Positions 1 to 6,668 of a stretch of DNA of 25,914 nucleotides are shown piece by piece. The stretch is from NCBI GenBank assembly GCA_031266095.1, contig JAISBR010000170.1, positions 1-25,914 on the forward strand. The letters run 5' to 3'. The position numbers were made by a program, and so were the translations under genes. How positions within the stretch are numbered: position 1 is the stretch's first letter; every line of letters starts with the position of its first letter. The DNA is from Treponema sp. GTDB lineage: Bacteria; Spirochaetota; Spirochaetia; Treponematales; Breznakiellaceae. The notes below the pieces were generated by a model. It had not been told where the DNA came from. It searched no databases and worked only from the letters and a program-made list of their open reading frames with translations.

Positions 1-1475
1 AACTCGGTAGTCGTATAGCCGTCCGCCTTGTTGTCAAGCGGCGGTCCGCCGTTGCTCTGTACCGAATAGGTGATGTTCGGAATCACCGGCGTGATCATAG
101 TCTGAATGATGTCTACGAAGTTGTCGTTCTCATTCGTAAATTTCTCCGCCTTCACCGCTATATCCAATCCTTCGGGGCCTATGATGTGCTGCCCGTCGGA
201 CAACTGGATAAATACGCGGTAGTTTCCGGCCACTACGGAGTCCGACAGTACCGTTCCCGGATTAGGACCAGTGGCTTTCCCAACGTCCGCTATCTGGTAG
301 TTAATCTCACTGTCGCTCCGGTTGATAAAGGTGATCTTATCGACAGCGCTGTCGCTGTAATTTCTAATCTTTATACGCCCATACTTTCGGTCGTTGTACT
401 CATACTTGGGAGAAACATCGGCAATATTTTGCCGGATGGTATTCCACTCGTGTTCAGACGCCGTCATCGCCAGAGAACCGCTCGATGTTTCATAGATGTG
501 CAGATACCCTTGTTTCGGTATCGATATCGACTTGGTCGTTATACTTTTTGAAGACACCTTCCAATTCCCATACTTAAGAATGGCGTATCCCTGGTTGTCC
601 CCGTATTCACTTTGGATCAACGGAACGCTGAAACCGGCGGCGACAGTGGACCCGTCGTAGGAAGCGTCGTTGGTGAAAAAGAGATCTTTTACGTCAACTT
701 CAGTGTGATTTTGGATCAACAGGATATTATAGCCGGTTGGATAGGGTTTATTGCCGGTCAGAGACAGGGCGATATTTTCCAGAAACGCTTTGACGTCCGG
801 AGAGAAATCCACCGCAATGGGATTTTTGTTATCGTTTACGATGGTAATTTGTCCGCCGTTATAGGTAAAACCATTTGTATTTTTTACGGTTAAGCTAAAA
901 TCGTCGTCGTAATGGAAGTCGGCAGCGTCCGGTTTAAAGTCATTTTCCAGTTCGATTTTGATGTCACCGTTACTATCGCGGTACACATGCAGGACCAGCT
1001 TTCCTCTCGGCAGCTCGGTAAGCTCGAACTCGATCTCCTTATCGGTAGTATAGAGCTTATTATTAGCCTCGAGTTTAGTTTTCAGCTCCGCAGGAATAGT
1101 CTTAGCAGTTCTCCAGCCAATCTTAACTTTATAGCCCGTTATGACAACGAAGCTTTTAGAGACCGGGTTATCGGTTATGGGTCGCAACAGGATAGACTCT
1201 TGGGTACCGGCGGTGGGAGCGCCTGATATGCGAGTATCCAGCGTAAAGACCGGATTTTCTGAGGTGACTCTTTCGATGTCGACTTGGAATATGTCTATCG
1301 AATAGGTATGATTGCGGATCTGCAACTCCGCAGAGTTGGTCGAGTCGATAGAGATTTCACCTTTAACCTTAAAGGCCGGCAGGCTGTCCGGGCCGAATCC
1401 AATCGGATTCAGACAGGCCAAGCACAAGAAGATGACTGCGACTGAGAGAGATGAAAAAAACGGAATTTTCATCAT
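1..1475 (-). CDS. Lipoprotein with repeated beta-strand modules, C-terminus cut by window edge
   Basis: The reverse strand is open from an ATG at 1475 to the left edge, 491 codons without a stop, so the 3' end is missing. AGGAG (1488-1484) lies 8 nt before the ATG. The N-terminus has a lysine, a hydrophobic stretch (residues 5-20) and a cysteine at 21 after C-L-A, a relaxed spirochaetal lipobox, so export and lipidation are likely. The rest is rich in beta-prone, Asn- and Thr-containing segments. A loose module of the form L-x-I-x-N-x-T/S followed by I/V-x-x-I/L-x-F/I recurs near residues 51-70, 250-269 and 366-385, suggesting tandem beta-sandwich domains. No enzyme motif is visible and I do not recognise a named family. 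A surface or periplasmic structural or binding role is an inference. Confidence 0.75.
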   Translation of the reverse strand, partial: MMKIPFFSSLSVAVIFLCLACLNPIGFGPDSLPAFKVKGEISIDSTNSAELQIRNHTYSIDIFQVDIERVTSENPVFTLDTRISGAPTAGTQESILLRPITDNPVSKSFVVITGYKVKIGWRTAKTIPAELKTKLEANNKLYTTDKEIEFELTELPRGKLVLHVYRDSNGDIKIELENDFKPDAADFHYDDDFSLTVKNTNGFTYNGGQITIVNDNKNPIAVDFSPDVKAFLENIALSLTGNKPYPTGYNILLIQNHTEVDVKDLFFTNDASYDGSTVAAGFSVPLIQSEYGDNQGYAILKYGNWKVSSKSITTKSISIPKQGYLHIYETSSGSLAMTASEHEWNTIRQNIADVSPKYEYNDRKYGRIKIRNYSDSAVDKITFINRSDSEINYQIADVGKATGPNPGTVLSDSVVAGNYRVFIQLSDGQHIIGPEGLDIAVKAEKFTNENDNFVDIIQTMITPVIPNITYSVQSNGGPPLDNKADGYTTTE

Positions 1476-1497
1476 TTTTTTAACTCCTGTATAGTTT

Positions 1498-1519
1498 ATG
1501 TTCCTCATACGAGGAACAT
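1498..1519. promoter_or_regulatory. Perfect palindrome in the lipoprotein leader
   Basis: ATGTTCCTC, a 4-base loop, then GAGGAACAT gives a perfect 9-bp inverted repeat. It lies between the likely -10 box (1542-1537) and the ribosome site (1488-1484) of the lipoprotein gene, so it would be in the leader RNA. It could be an operator or an RNA hairpin controlling translation; which one is not visible. Confidence 0.5.
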
Positions 1520-1536
1520 GCGGCATCGCACCGCGC

Positions 1537-1564
1537 ATTATGATAGTTACTTAGAGTCTGTCCA
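1537..1564 (-). promoter_or_regulatory. Probable promoter of the left-edge lipoprotein gene
   Basis: On the reverse strand TGGACA (1564-1559) is followed after 16 bp by CATAAT (1542-1537), each matching 5 of 6 consensus bases. Transcription would start near 1530, giving a leader of about 55 nt with the palindrome and a normal AGGAG site. The -35 box lies inside one arm of the inverted repeat at 1558-1586. Confidence 0.5.
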
Positions 1565-1586
1565 TAATGTAGACACTTATGGACAG
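1558..1586. repeat. Inverted repeat CTGTCCATAA / TTATGGACAG
   Basis: Ten-base arms (1558-1567 and 1577-1586) flank a 9-base loop. The string TTAGAGTCTGTCCA, which includes the left arm, occurs again near 1931, just after the ZIP gene stop, so this sequence belongs to a repeated family. It may end ZIP transcription, act as an operator for the lipoprotein promoter it overlaps, or be a passive repeat. Confidence 0.5.
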
Positions 1587-1958
1587 GCTTCCTTAAAATA
1601 AGCTTATTTCAAAACTCTGTTGGTTTTTCACAAGTCTTGTAGTTTTTCAAGATTACCGGGTAAATGGATCTTGTCTTCTCAAGCTGAAATTTTGGAACAG
1701 TCCCTGTTAAGAATATATCACAAATTTTTATTTTTTCAATAAATTTGAAGAAAATAATCGCATAACTTGTTATAAGCATATTTATGCGGCTAACAGATGA
1801 AAAAATACAGTACATTTTTTGTATTTTTAATTTTTTTTACGTTAATTTTTTACATGTGTGAAAAGTACTCCTGACAAACATAATTGACCGCTATTTGGCG
1901 TAAAAACACCCATTGCACCGGCTGAGATAATTAGAGTCTGTCCATTGAGCAGACGGGA
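1587..1958. other. AT-rich intergenic stretch, no gene supported
   Basis: This stretch is clearly richer in A and T than its surroundings. A 68-codon reverse-strand frame at 1609-1815 has no ribosome site or recognisable motif and is rich in I, F and K, as expected of chance frames in AT-rich DNA. A half-copy of the hairpin repeat family (TTTTGGAACAG) sits near 1688. A weak hairpin (GTCTG / CAGAC, about 1936-1954) directly after the ZIP stop may be its terminator. Confidence 0.5.
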
Positions 1959-2780
1959 TCATCCCAAGCCTACATCCAGCGCCATCATAAGCGTGAAACC
2001 GAACATAAGGCCTGTGGTAGCGATATGATCGTTTCCCTCACGGTAGGCTTCAGGGATCAGTTCCTCGGCGGCCACGAAAATCATGGCCCCGGCGGCAAAC
2101 GCCAGCGCGTAGGGCATAATTGGCTGGAGATAAAACACCAATGCCGCACCGAGAACGCCGGCGACAGGCTCCACAAGGCCCGAAAGCTGTCCGTACCAGA
2201 AACTCCTGGTCCGGCTCATCCCGTCCCGGCGCAGGGGAATGGAAACCGCCGCTCCCTCGGGAAAATTCTGCAGGCCAATGCCCAAGGCCAGCGCCAAGGC
2301 GCCGGCGAGTCCCGCGCCGGGAATCCCACTGGCCGCCGCGCCGAAGCCCACTCCCACCGCCAGCCCCTCAGGGATGTTGTGCAGCGTAATAGCCAGTACC
2401 AGCAAAACCGAGCGGTTCCAGGAAGTCTTTATACCCTCGGCCTCAGAGTCCTTATGCTCAAGATGCAGATGAGGGAGCAGCCGGTCGGCCAAGCGCAGAA
2501 AAGCGCCTCCAAACAGGAAACCCGCCACTGCGGGCAGCCAATAGGGAACGCCGGAACTTTCCGCAACGGCCTTGGCCATCGCTATTGCGGGATCCAGCAG
2601 AGACCAGAAACTGGCGGCAATCATAACGCCCGCCGCAAAACCAAGCATACCGTCAAGCAGCTTGCGGTTAATATTTTTGAAAAAAAACACCGTCCCCGAT
2701 CCCAGAGCGGTTAATCCCCAGGTAAAAAGACATGCCAAAAAAGCTTGTATTACCACATGTTGATTGTTAAACCACGCCAT
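1959..2780 (-). CDS. ZIP-family divalent metal transporter
   Basis: A 273-residue inner-membrane protein of the ZIP family (GufA/ZupT-like), which carries zinc, iron or manganese into the cytoplasm. The signature metal-site helices are present: HNIPEG at 134-139 and QNFPEG at 171-176, followed by an acidic AEELIPE segment (238-244). A histidine-rich loop with H104, H106 and H109 lies between the third and fourth helices, as usual for the variable metal-binding loop. About eight hydrophobic segments cover the full expected length. The ATG at 2780 has only a weak, close-spaced AGGA before it, and no other in-frame ATG precedes residue 45. The gene stands alone, with a tRNA gene upstream. Which metal it carries cannot be told, since no metalloregulator gene is adjacent. 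Confidence 0.9.
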   Translation of the reverse strand: MAWFNNQHVVIQAFLACLFTWGLTALGSGTVFFFKNINRKLLDGMLGFAAGVMIAASFWSLLDPAIAMAKAVAESSGVPYWLPAVAGFLFGGAFLRLADRLLPHLHLEHKDSEAEGIKTSWNRSVLLVLAITLHNIPEGLAVGVGFGAAASGIPGAGLAGALALALGIGLQNFPEGAAVSIPLRRDGMSRTRSFWYGQLSGLVEPVAGVLGAALVFYLQPIMPYALAFAAGAMIFVAAEELIPEAYREGNDHIATTGLMFGFTLMMALDVGLG

Positions 2781-2790
2781 ATTCCTACTT

Positions 2791-2818
2791 TTTATAAATT
2801 GAACGATTTTATGGAAAG
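2791..2818 (-). promoter_or_regulatory. Possible promoter of the ZIP gene
   Basis: Reverse-strand TTTCCA (2818-2813), a 16-bp gap and TATAAA (2796-2791) end 10 nt before the ATG, which would leave a leader of only about 3-4 nt. The -35 match is modest, so this is a weaker example of the near-leaderless layout seen at other genes here. Confidence 0.35.
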
Positions 2819-2890
2819 GGTAAATAACGTATCAGACGTTTTCTACACTTATACATAAACCAGAGAACCGTGAAAGCCTCCTCACCCAGC

Positions 2891-2962
2891 AGCCTGTTGC
2901 AGGGTAAAAAATCGCCTAAATGGCGATTTTTGGAAGTTTTATGTACGAAGTACAACAAACTC
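2891..2962. repeat. Miniature palindromic repeat, copy 1 (abuts tRNA 3' end)
   Basis: A 72-bp element read as AGCCTGTTGC, then a perfect inverted repeat AAAAATCGCC-TAAAT-GGCGATTTTT, then GTACGAAGTAC and CAACAAACTC. The ends are imperfect inverted repeats of each other (GCCTGTTG / CAACAAAC). The same unit occurs at 3458-3520 and 13765-13828. No coding capacity for mobility is present, so it behaves like a MITE or REP-type element. Its right boundary is the base next to the tRNA discriminator position. Confidence 0.8.
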
Positions 2963-3035
2963 TAGCGGCAATAGGACTCGGACCTATGACCGAACGGATA
3001 TGAGCCGTTTGCTCTACCAACTGAGCTATGCCGCC
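2963..3035 (-). tRNA. tRNA-Met (anticodon CAT), elongator type, unusual 3' end
   Basis: The reverse strand folds into a full cloverleaf of 73 nt: a 7-bp acceptor, GCTC/GAGC D-stem, AACGG/CCGTT anticodon stem with loop CTCATAT (anticodon CAT), a 5-nt variable loop and ATAGG/CCTAT T-stem. The closed D-stem and anticodon stem context favour elongator Met; tRNA-Ile with a modified CAT anticodon is less likely but not excluded. Two oddities: the first acceptor pair is G1-T72 rather than G-C, and the T-loop begins T-C where nearly all tRNAs have T-T (position 55). CCA is not encoded; the base after the discriminator A is the first base of repeat copy 1. It may be functional after processing and CCA addition, or damaged. 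Confidence 0.85.
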
Positions 3036-3091
3036 ATAAACCTACATTGATGCAGATTTTTACTGCATTTTTCTGCTTTATATTACTAAAA

Positions 3092-3120
3092 CATATAACA
3101 AAAATTTCTCAGGATGTCAA
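3092..3120 (-). promoter_or_regulatory. Promoter of the tRNA-Met gene
   Basis: Reverse-strand TTGACA (3120-3115), a perfect -35 box, then 17 bp and TATATG (3097-3092). The start would be near 3085, leaving about 50 nt of 5' leader for RNase P removal. That leader contains a small ATGCAG/CTGCAT hairpin. Confidence 0.6.
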
Positions 3121-3154
3121 GCAAATTCCGGAATTTTAAAGACCTGTCAAATCT

Positions 3155-3297
3155 GAAACCGCCGTTTTCACAGATATAGATGATGGCGTCAAGGAACCGG
3201 CTAGTATCGACTTTTACATTTCCCCGCTGTTTGGGCAACAGAGCTGTTTGGGAAACAGACGGATAATTTTGTCTCGCTGCTCTCGGGTTAATTTCAT
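3155..3297 (-). pseudogene. Fragment of an IS5-type transposase (N-terminus, frameshifted)
   Basis: From ATG 3297 the reverse strand reads MKLTREQRDKIIRLFPKQ, typical of the start of IS5-family transposases. It then shifts frame and resumes as PKQRGNVKVDTSRFLDAII, then YICENGG, the next conserved block. The break is a 17-bp insertion in which CCCAAACAG is present twice; removing one 17-bp unit joins the blocks in one frame. Homology stops after the ENGG block, so the catalytic DDE domain is absent. No inverted terminal repeats were found nearby. It is a dead remnant. Family assignment rests on recalled motif similarity. Confidence 0.65.
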
Positions 3298-3310
3298 ATT
3301 CCAAGTATAT

Positions 3311-3347
3311 GAGCTTGTTCCAAAAACTGAAGTCTTGGAACAGCCTC
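3311..3347. repeat. Hairpin repeat family member (GAGCTTGTTCCAA / TTGGAACAGCCTC)
   Basis: Thirteen-base arms, nearly perfect, flank an 11-base loop containing CTGAAGT. Similar hairpins occur at 5726-5762, 8838-8871, 10169-10206 and 16912-16939, and half-copies near 1688, 9413-9440 and 24125. Arms carry a GTT(C/T)(C/T)(A/G)AAA core and outer AGGCT. This copy lies beside the transposase remnant, not directly after an intact gene. Confidence 0.7.
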
Positions 3348-3374
3348 TATCATATTTTATTAGTGTGAACGGGC

Positions 3375-3530
3375 CCCGGGAGCCTCGTTGCACTTGTAGG
3401 TTTTTGCGCCACTTTGTACCGCAAAAACCCCGATTAATGGGCTCTTTACGGAGTTTACAGGGTAAAAAATCGCCTAAATGGCGATTTTTGGAGGTTTTAT
3501 GCACGAAGTACAACAAACTCCCGGGAGCCT
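3375..3530. repeat. Miniature palindromic repeat, copy 2, with flanking direct repeats
   Basis: Positions 3458-3520 repeat copy 1 almost base for base from CAGGGTAAAAAATCGCC through CAACAAACTC. The wider segment is bracketed by the direct repeat CCCGGGAGCCT (3375-3385 and 3520-3530), followed on both sides by similar GTTGC(A/G)CTT, as if a longer unit had been inserted or duplicated. Reverse-strand reading gives a chance peptide (YFVHKTSKNRHLGDFL) that also appears, diverged, at the batD-like gene start. Confidence 0.7.
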
Positions 3531-3705
3531 GTTGCGCTTTGGTATTGAAGGCGGAGCCACCTGTTCCCCGTTTTGGCTTTTTCTTTTGGGGAGACCGGTT
3601 ATCCCCTCATTAAGCGGGCTATCCTACCCGTCTTACCCTCCCGCCAGATTATTTTTGAGGCATTGCGCATTTTCGGTAACATTTTTCATGAGGCAACGCG
3701 CTACC

Positions 3706-3734
3706 TTGTATTCTTCCCTCAATCCGGCTATACT
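3706..3734 (+). promoter_or_regulatory. Promoter directly before V-ATPase subunit I (near-leaderless)
   Basis: TTGTAT (3706-3711), exactly 17 bp, then TATACT (3729-3734). The likely start at G3741 is only 3 nt before the ATG at 3744, and there is no Shine-Dalgarno sequence. The predicted transcript begins GGA-ATG. Confidence 0.6.
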
Positions 3735-3743
3735 ATCTTTGGA

Positions 3744-5663
3744 ATGATTGTACCCATGAAAAAAGTGTCCCTCGTGGTTATGGAAAGGGAACGTGAGGCT
3801 TCCCTGGAAAAACTGCGGGAAGTCGGTGTATTGCACTTGGAAAAAAAGAGTGTTTTCTCCGACGTCTTGAGCAAGCTCTTGGATGAGCGGGCCAGGTTGA
3901 CGCGTGCACTGGGTTTGTTGCGCAGATATCCGGTTTCCAAGACGGGCGCCGCTCATGACAACTCTGCGGGGCATGATGGTGTAAATGATATGGTTCGCCG
4001 GGTTTTAGGTATGGGGAACGAGAAAAAGATACTGCAAGATCAACTGATATACCAGACCAAGGAACGGCGTCGTATTGCGGGTTGGGGAGATTTTGATCCC
4101 CGCGCTTTTGCCCTGCTTGCCAAACAGGGCGTTACCCTCATTCCGTACGAGCTTTCCTGGAAGGTCTACAATTCCCTTGGGGAAGAAACAAAGCTCATGG
4201 TAATTTCCCAGGACAAGCGGGGAGTGAGAGTCCTCTCACTTTCGGAAATTCCCGAAACGCTTCCCTTTACCCTTCCGGTACTTTCTCTTTCGGAAATTGG
4301 GAGGCGGACGGAGGAAATATACAATCGTATTGATGAAATTGAAAGAGAATTTGCCCAATTGGCCCTCCAGAAGGGCAATATTGAGGCGGAACTCAAGCTG
4401 CTGCAAGAGCGGATTGAATTTGAAACCGTCAGGACGGGCATGAAAACCCTGGAAGACGCTCCCGCTGAATCTACCGTTTCATGGCTTTACGGCTTTGTTC
4501 CTTATGACAGCCTGGGGCTGCTCAAGCGGGCCGCCGCGGAAAACGGCTGGGCCTTGGTTTGCGAGGATGTTGCTCCGGGCGACCGTCCGCCTACTCTGGT
4601 CAGAAATAACGCCGTTGTACGCATTATCCAGCCCCTGTTCTCCTTTTTGGGTACCATACCCGGTTACCGGGAATACGACATCAGTCTTTCTTACCTGGTT
4701 TTTTTCTGTCTTTTTTTTGCGATGATCTTTGGTGACGCCGCTTACGGCCTTTTGCTCTTTGCGGTCTCCCTGACGGCAGGCTTGGTCTTTAGAAAGAAAA
4801 GCGGTACATTTCCTGACGCGGCAAAACTCTTTATGCTCCTTTCGTGCTGTACGGTGATATGGGGGAGCATCACCGGTTCATGGTTTGCCATACCGATAGA
4901 CAGGCTGCCGCCGTTTCTGCAGGACTTGATCGTGCCGCCTTTTAATAACACCGGACCTTTAGCCGCTTTTCCCCCAGTTTTACAGAAATTGTTTAATCTT
5001 CCCGGGGAAGTTCCGGTAGATGATCTGAAAACTCGGTGGAATATTCAGTTCCTCTGTTTTACCGTTGGGGCGGTGCAGTTGGTGTGGGGCCGTAGTAAGA
5101 ATATTCGAAAGCTCCTGCCGTCCCTAACGGCGTTGGCGCAGGCCGGTTGGCTCATCATGATGGTAGGTCTTTACTTTTTGGTACTTTTCATGCTCCTTAA
5201 AATGAGTCTGCCGTCCTTCGCGGTGTATCTTATCGGCGCCGGTTTGGTGTTTTACTTCATCTTTGCCGAACAGAACGGCGGCAATTTTTTCAAGAATATC
5301 GGGAAAAGTTTTTCCAATTTTCTTTCGATTTTTTTGAACGCCGTGGGCAGTTTCGCGGACATCATCAGCTATATCCGGCTCTTCGCGGTGGGGCTGGCGG
5401 GGAGTATTATCGCCCAGAGTTTTAATTCCATGGCAATTCCCGCCGAAAGTTTCGGTGCTGTGGGTCTCGGTATCGTCTTGAGGATTTTTGCCGCAGTGCT
5501 CATTCTGATATTCGGCCACGCGCTCAACATCGTAATGAACGCTCTTTCGGTTATTGTCCACGGGGTGCGTCTTAATCTTTTGGAATATGCCGGCAACCAT
5601 TTGGGAATGGAATGGTCCGGTTATGCGTATAAACCGTTTACGGTGAAGCAAAAGAAAAAATAG
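3744..5663 (+). CDS. ntpI: V-type ATPase subunit I (a-subunit)
   Basis: A 639-residue membrane stator subunit of a V/A-type ATPase, the partner of the K-ring in ion transport. The first ~330 residues are charged and partly coiled coil (cytoplasmic arm); the rest holds about seven or eight membrane segments. Near the C-terminus SYIRLFAVGLAGS carries the conserved arginine (R545) facing the ring carboxylate, followed by GHALNIVMNALSVIVHGVRL (H592, H606, R609) and LEYAGNHLG, hallmarks of the family. The start is placed at 3744 (MIVPMKKV), the usual N-terminus of the family; 57 further codons upstream are open but run through the promoter. It is followed by subunit K after 124 bp. Catalytic subunit genes A, B, D and E are not in the window, so this pair is separated from them. 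Confidence 0.93.
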   Translation: MIVPMKKVSLVVMEREREASLEKLREVGVLHLEKKSVFSDVLSKLLDERARLTRALGLLRRYPVSKTGAAHDNSAGHDGVNDMVRRVLGMGNEKKILQDQLIYQTKERRRIAGWGDFDPRAFALLAKQGVTLIPYELSWKVYNSLGEETKLMVISQDKRGVRVLSLSEIPETLPFTLPVLSLSEIGRRTEEIYNRIDEIEREFAQLALQKGNIEAELKLLQERIEFETVRTGMKTLEDAPAESTVSWLYGFVPYDSLGLLKRAAAENGWALVCEDVAPGDRPPTLVRNNAVVRIIQPLFSFLGTIPGYREYDISLSYLVFFCLFFAMIFGDAAYGLLLFAVSLTAGLVFRKKSGTFPDAAKLFMLLSCCTVIWGSITGSWFAIPIDRLPPFLQDLIVPPFNNTGPLAAFPPVLQKLFNLPGEVPVDDLKTRWNIQFLCFTVGAVQLVWGRSKNIRKLLPSLTALAQAGWLIMMVGLYFLVLFMLLKMSLPSFAVYLIGAGLVFYFIFAEQNGGNFFKNIGKSFSNFLSIFLNAVGSFADIISYIRLFAVGLAGSIIAQSFNSMAIPAESFGAVGLGIVLRIFAAVLILIFGHALNIVMNALSVIVHGVRLNLLEYAGNHLGMEWSGYAYKPFTVKQKKK

Positions 5664-5725
5664 GAACTGTGAGACTAGGGTCTGCACTTTCTTGAGAAAT
5701 CGACGGGTTTCAAAGAAAACTAACA

Positions 5726-5762
5726 GGGCGTTTTCAAAACTTCAGTGTTGAAAACGGCTCTA
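5726..5762. repeat. Hairpin repeat between V-ATPase I and K genes
   Basis: CGTTTTCAA (5729-5737) pairs with TTGAAAACG (5748-5756) around an ACTTCAGTG-like loop. It lies inside the presumed I-K operon, 26 nt before the K start. It could cause partial termination or protect an mRNA end, which would help make the many K-ring copies relative to one I subunit; that role is inference. Confidence 0.6.
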
Positions 5763-5787
5763 ATATTAGGTTACTAAGGAGAAATAT

Positions 5788-6222
5788 ATGGATGCTGGAC
5801 TAATCGGCGAGATTGGGATTGGAGCCTGCCTGGGACTGTCGGCGCTTGGCTCGGCCATGGGGGCCAAGGTGGCGGGTATGGCCGCTATCGGGGCCTGGAA
5901 AAAGTGCTTCATTCAAAACAAACCGGTACCTTTCATTTTGGTGGCCTTCGCGGGCGCTCCCTTAACCCAGACCATTTACGGGTTTATTCTCATGAACGTG
6001 CTTAGTGGGACTCAAAGGCTCAACGGTTTTCAGCTTTTGGGTCTGGGCATTTTCGCGGGCATTGCCATCGGTGCTTCCGCATATGCCCAAGGATGCTGTT
6101 CTGCGTCCGCTTCGGACGCTTATGCCGAAACTGAGCAGGGATTCGGTAACTATATGCTTATCATAGGCTTGTGCGAAACCGTGGCGCTGTTCGTGATGGT
6201 CTTCGCTATGCTTATCGCATAA
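5788..6222 (+). CDS. ntpK: V-type ATPase subunit K (proteolipid ring subunit)
   Basis: A 144-residue hydrophobic protein of four membrane helices forming two helical hairpins, the ion-carrying rotor ring subunit. AAGGAG lies 6 nt before the ATG. The ring carboxylate is E130 (IGLCETVALF) in helix 4. Helix 2 reads APLTQTIYGF, with T60, Q61 and Y64 aligning to T64, Q65 and Y68 of the Enterococcus hirae Na+-ATPase K subunit, and Q101 at the end of helix 3 matches its Q110. These residues coordinate sodium there, so a Na+-coupled enzyme is suggested here. The second hairpin keeps the carboxylate while the first does not, as normal for this 4-helix type. It is followed by a strong hairpin. Confidence 0.93.
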   Translation: MDAGLIGEIGIGACLGLSALGSAMGAKVAGMAAIGAWKKCFIQNKPVPFILVAFAGAPLTQTIYGFILMNVLSGTQRLNGFQLLGLGIFAGIAIGASAYAQGCCSASASDAYAETEQGFGNYMLIIGLCETVALFVMVFAMLIA

Positions 6223-6227
6223 CAAAA

Positions 6228-6288
6228 GGAGCCGTTTTCAAAGCAAATCCCGTTTTAACGCGGAGGGCTTCCCTTTAAAAACGGCTCC
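6228..6288 (+). terminator. Long hairpin after V-ATPase K
   Basis: GGAGCCGTTTT (6228-6238) pairs perfectly with AAAACGGCTCC (6278-6288) just after the K stop codon. The loop region is long (about 39 nt) and holds smaller paired segments. There is no T-run, so it may act as an mRNA 3'-end stabiliser or a weak, possibly bidirectional, terminator between the convergent genes. Confidence 0.5.
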
Positions 6289-6313
6289 ATATTCCTTGAA
6301 ATTATTTTCAACC

Positions 6314-6403
6314 TCATTTGTTCTTGTGTCTGTTTTTCCGCAGCTTTTTTTTGCGTTTGTGAGTGGCGATTTTCCGCAGTTTGCGTTTTCTTCCGCAGGG
6401 CAC
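6314..6403 (-). CDS. Tiny basic ribosomal protein, bS22 / AURKAIP1-COX24 domain
   Basis: A 29-codon reverse-strand gene, GTG 6403 to TGA 6314, with a textbook AGGAG (6416-6412) 8 nt before the start. The product starts (M)PCGRKRKLRKIATHKRKKK and ends in LRKNRHKNK; about 60% of residues are K, R or H and there are no acidic residues. This is the pattern of the COX24/AURKAIP1 C-terminal domain, whose bacterial members of about 30 residues (bS22 in actinobacteria) bind 16S rRNA in the small subunit. It is much shorter than usual annotation cut-offs. Directly upstream lie a terminator-like hairpin and a possible promoter. A different, longer reverse-strand frame (to 6540) overlaps it but lacks such support. 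Confidence 0.75.
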   Translation of the reverse strand: MPCGRKRKLRKIATHKRKKKLRKNRHKNK

Positions 6404-6427
6404 TTCAAATTCTCCTCGTTGTGAGAT

Positions 6428-6447
6428 AAAAAAGCGGCAAAAGCCGC
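6428..6447 (-). terminator. Terminator-like hairpin 12 nt before the bS22-like ribosome site
   Basis: On the reverse strand GCGGC-TTTT-GCCGC is followed directly by six T residues, a compact intrinsic terminator. It sits between the likely promoter (6530-6502) and the ribosome site (6416-6412), with a second strong hairpin GGCCGG/CCGGCC (6465-6481) before it. This is the layout of an attenuator. Alternatively it is a backup terminator for the TPR gene upstream. Confidence 0.6.
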
Positions 6448-6501
6448 ACCGGAACCAACTGCAAGGCCGGTCCCGCCGGCCAACGTTCTACCGGATACAA
6501 T

Positions 6502-6530
6502 AGTATGAAGCAAGGCGGGAAAAAGATCAA
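6502..6530 (-). promoter_or_regulatory. Possible promoter of the bS22-like gene
   Basis: Reverse-strand TTGATC (6530-6525), 17 bp and CATACT (6507-6502); TACTAT two bases further is an alternative -10 with a longer gap. Start near 6495 would give a leader of about 90 nt containing both hairpins. Confidence 0.4.
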
Positions 6531-6598
6531 GTAGGCGCAATGCCTTAAAGAAAACCTGGCCAAAAAAACTGATGTTTCAAAACTAAAAACCTAACTGA

Positions 6599-6619
6599 AA
6601 GCCTCCCCGGATGAGGCTT
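6599..6619 (-). terminator. Hairpin after the His-rich TPR gene
   Basis: AAGCCTC and GAGGCTT pair perfectly (7 bp, 7-nt loop). On the reverse strand a TTTTT run follows about 7 nt later. It lies 50 bp beyond the TPR stop codon and is the likely end of the pilZ-TPR transcript. Confidence 0.45.
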
Positions 6620-6668
6620 AAACATTCCCCGGAGACTCTTTTAGAACCTCAGCTTTGAAAGTGGTTTC

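Noticed and set aside
3573..3743. 57-codon upstream extension of V-ATPase subunit I
   Set aside because: It contains the -35 and -10 boxes and the family usually starts at MIVPMKKV (3744).
6238..6540. 100-codon reverse frame over the bS22-like gene
   Set aside because: It crosses a strong terminator and lacks a ribosome site, whereas the 29-codon frame inside has both a family pattern and AGGAG.
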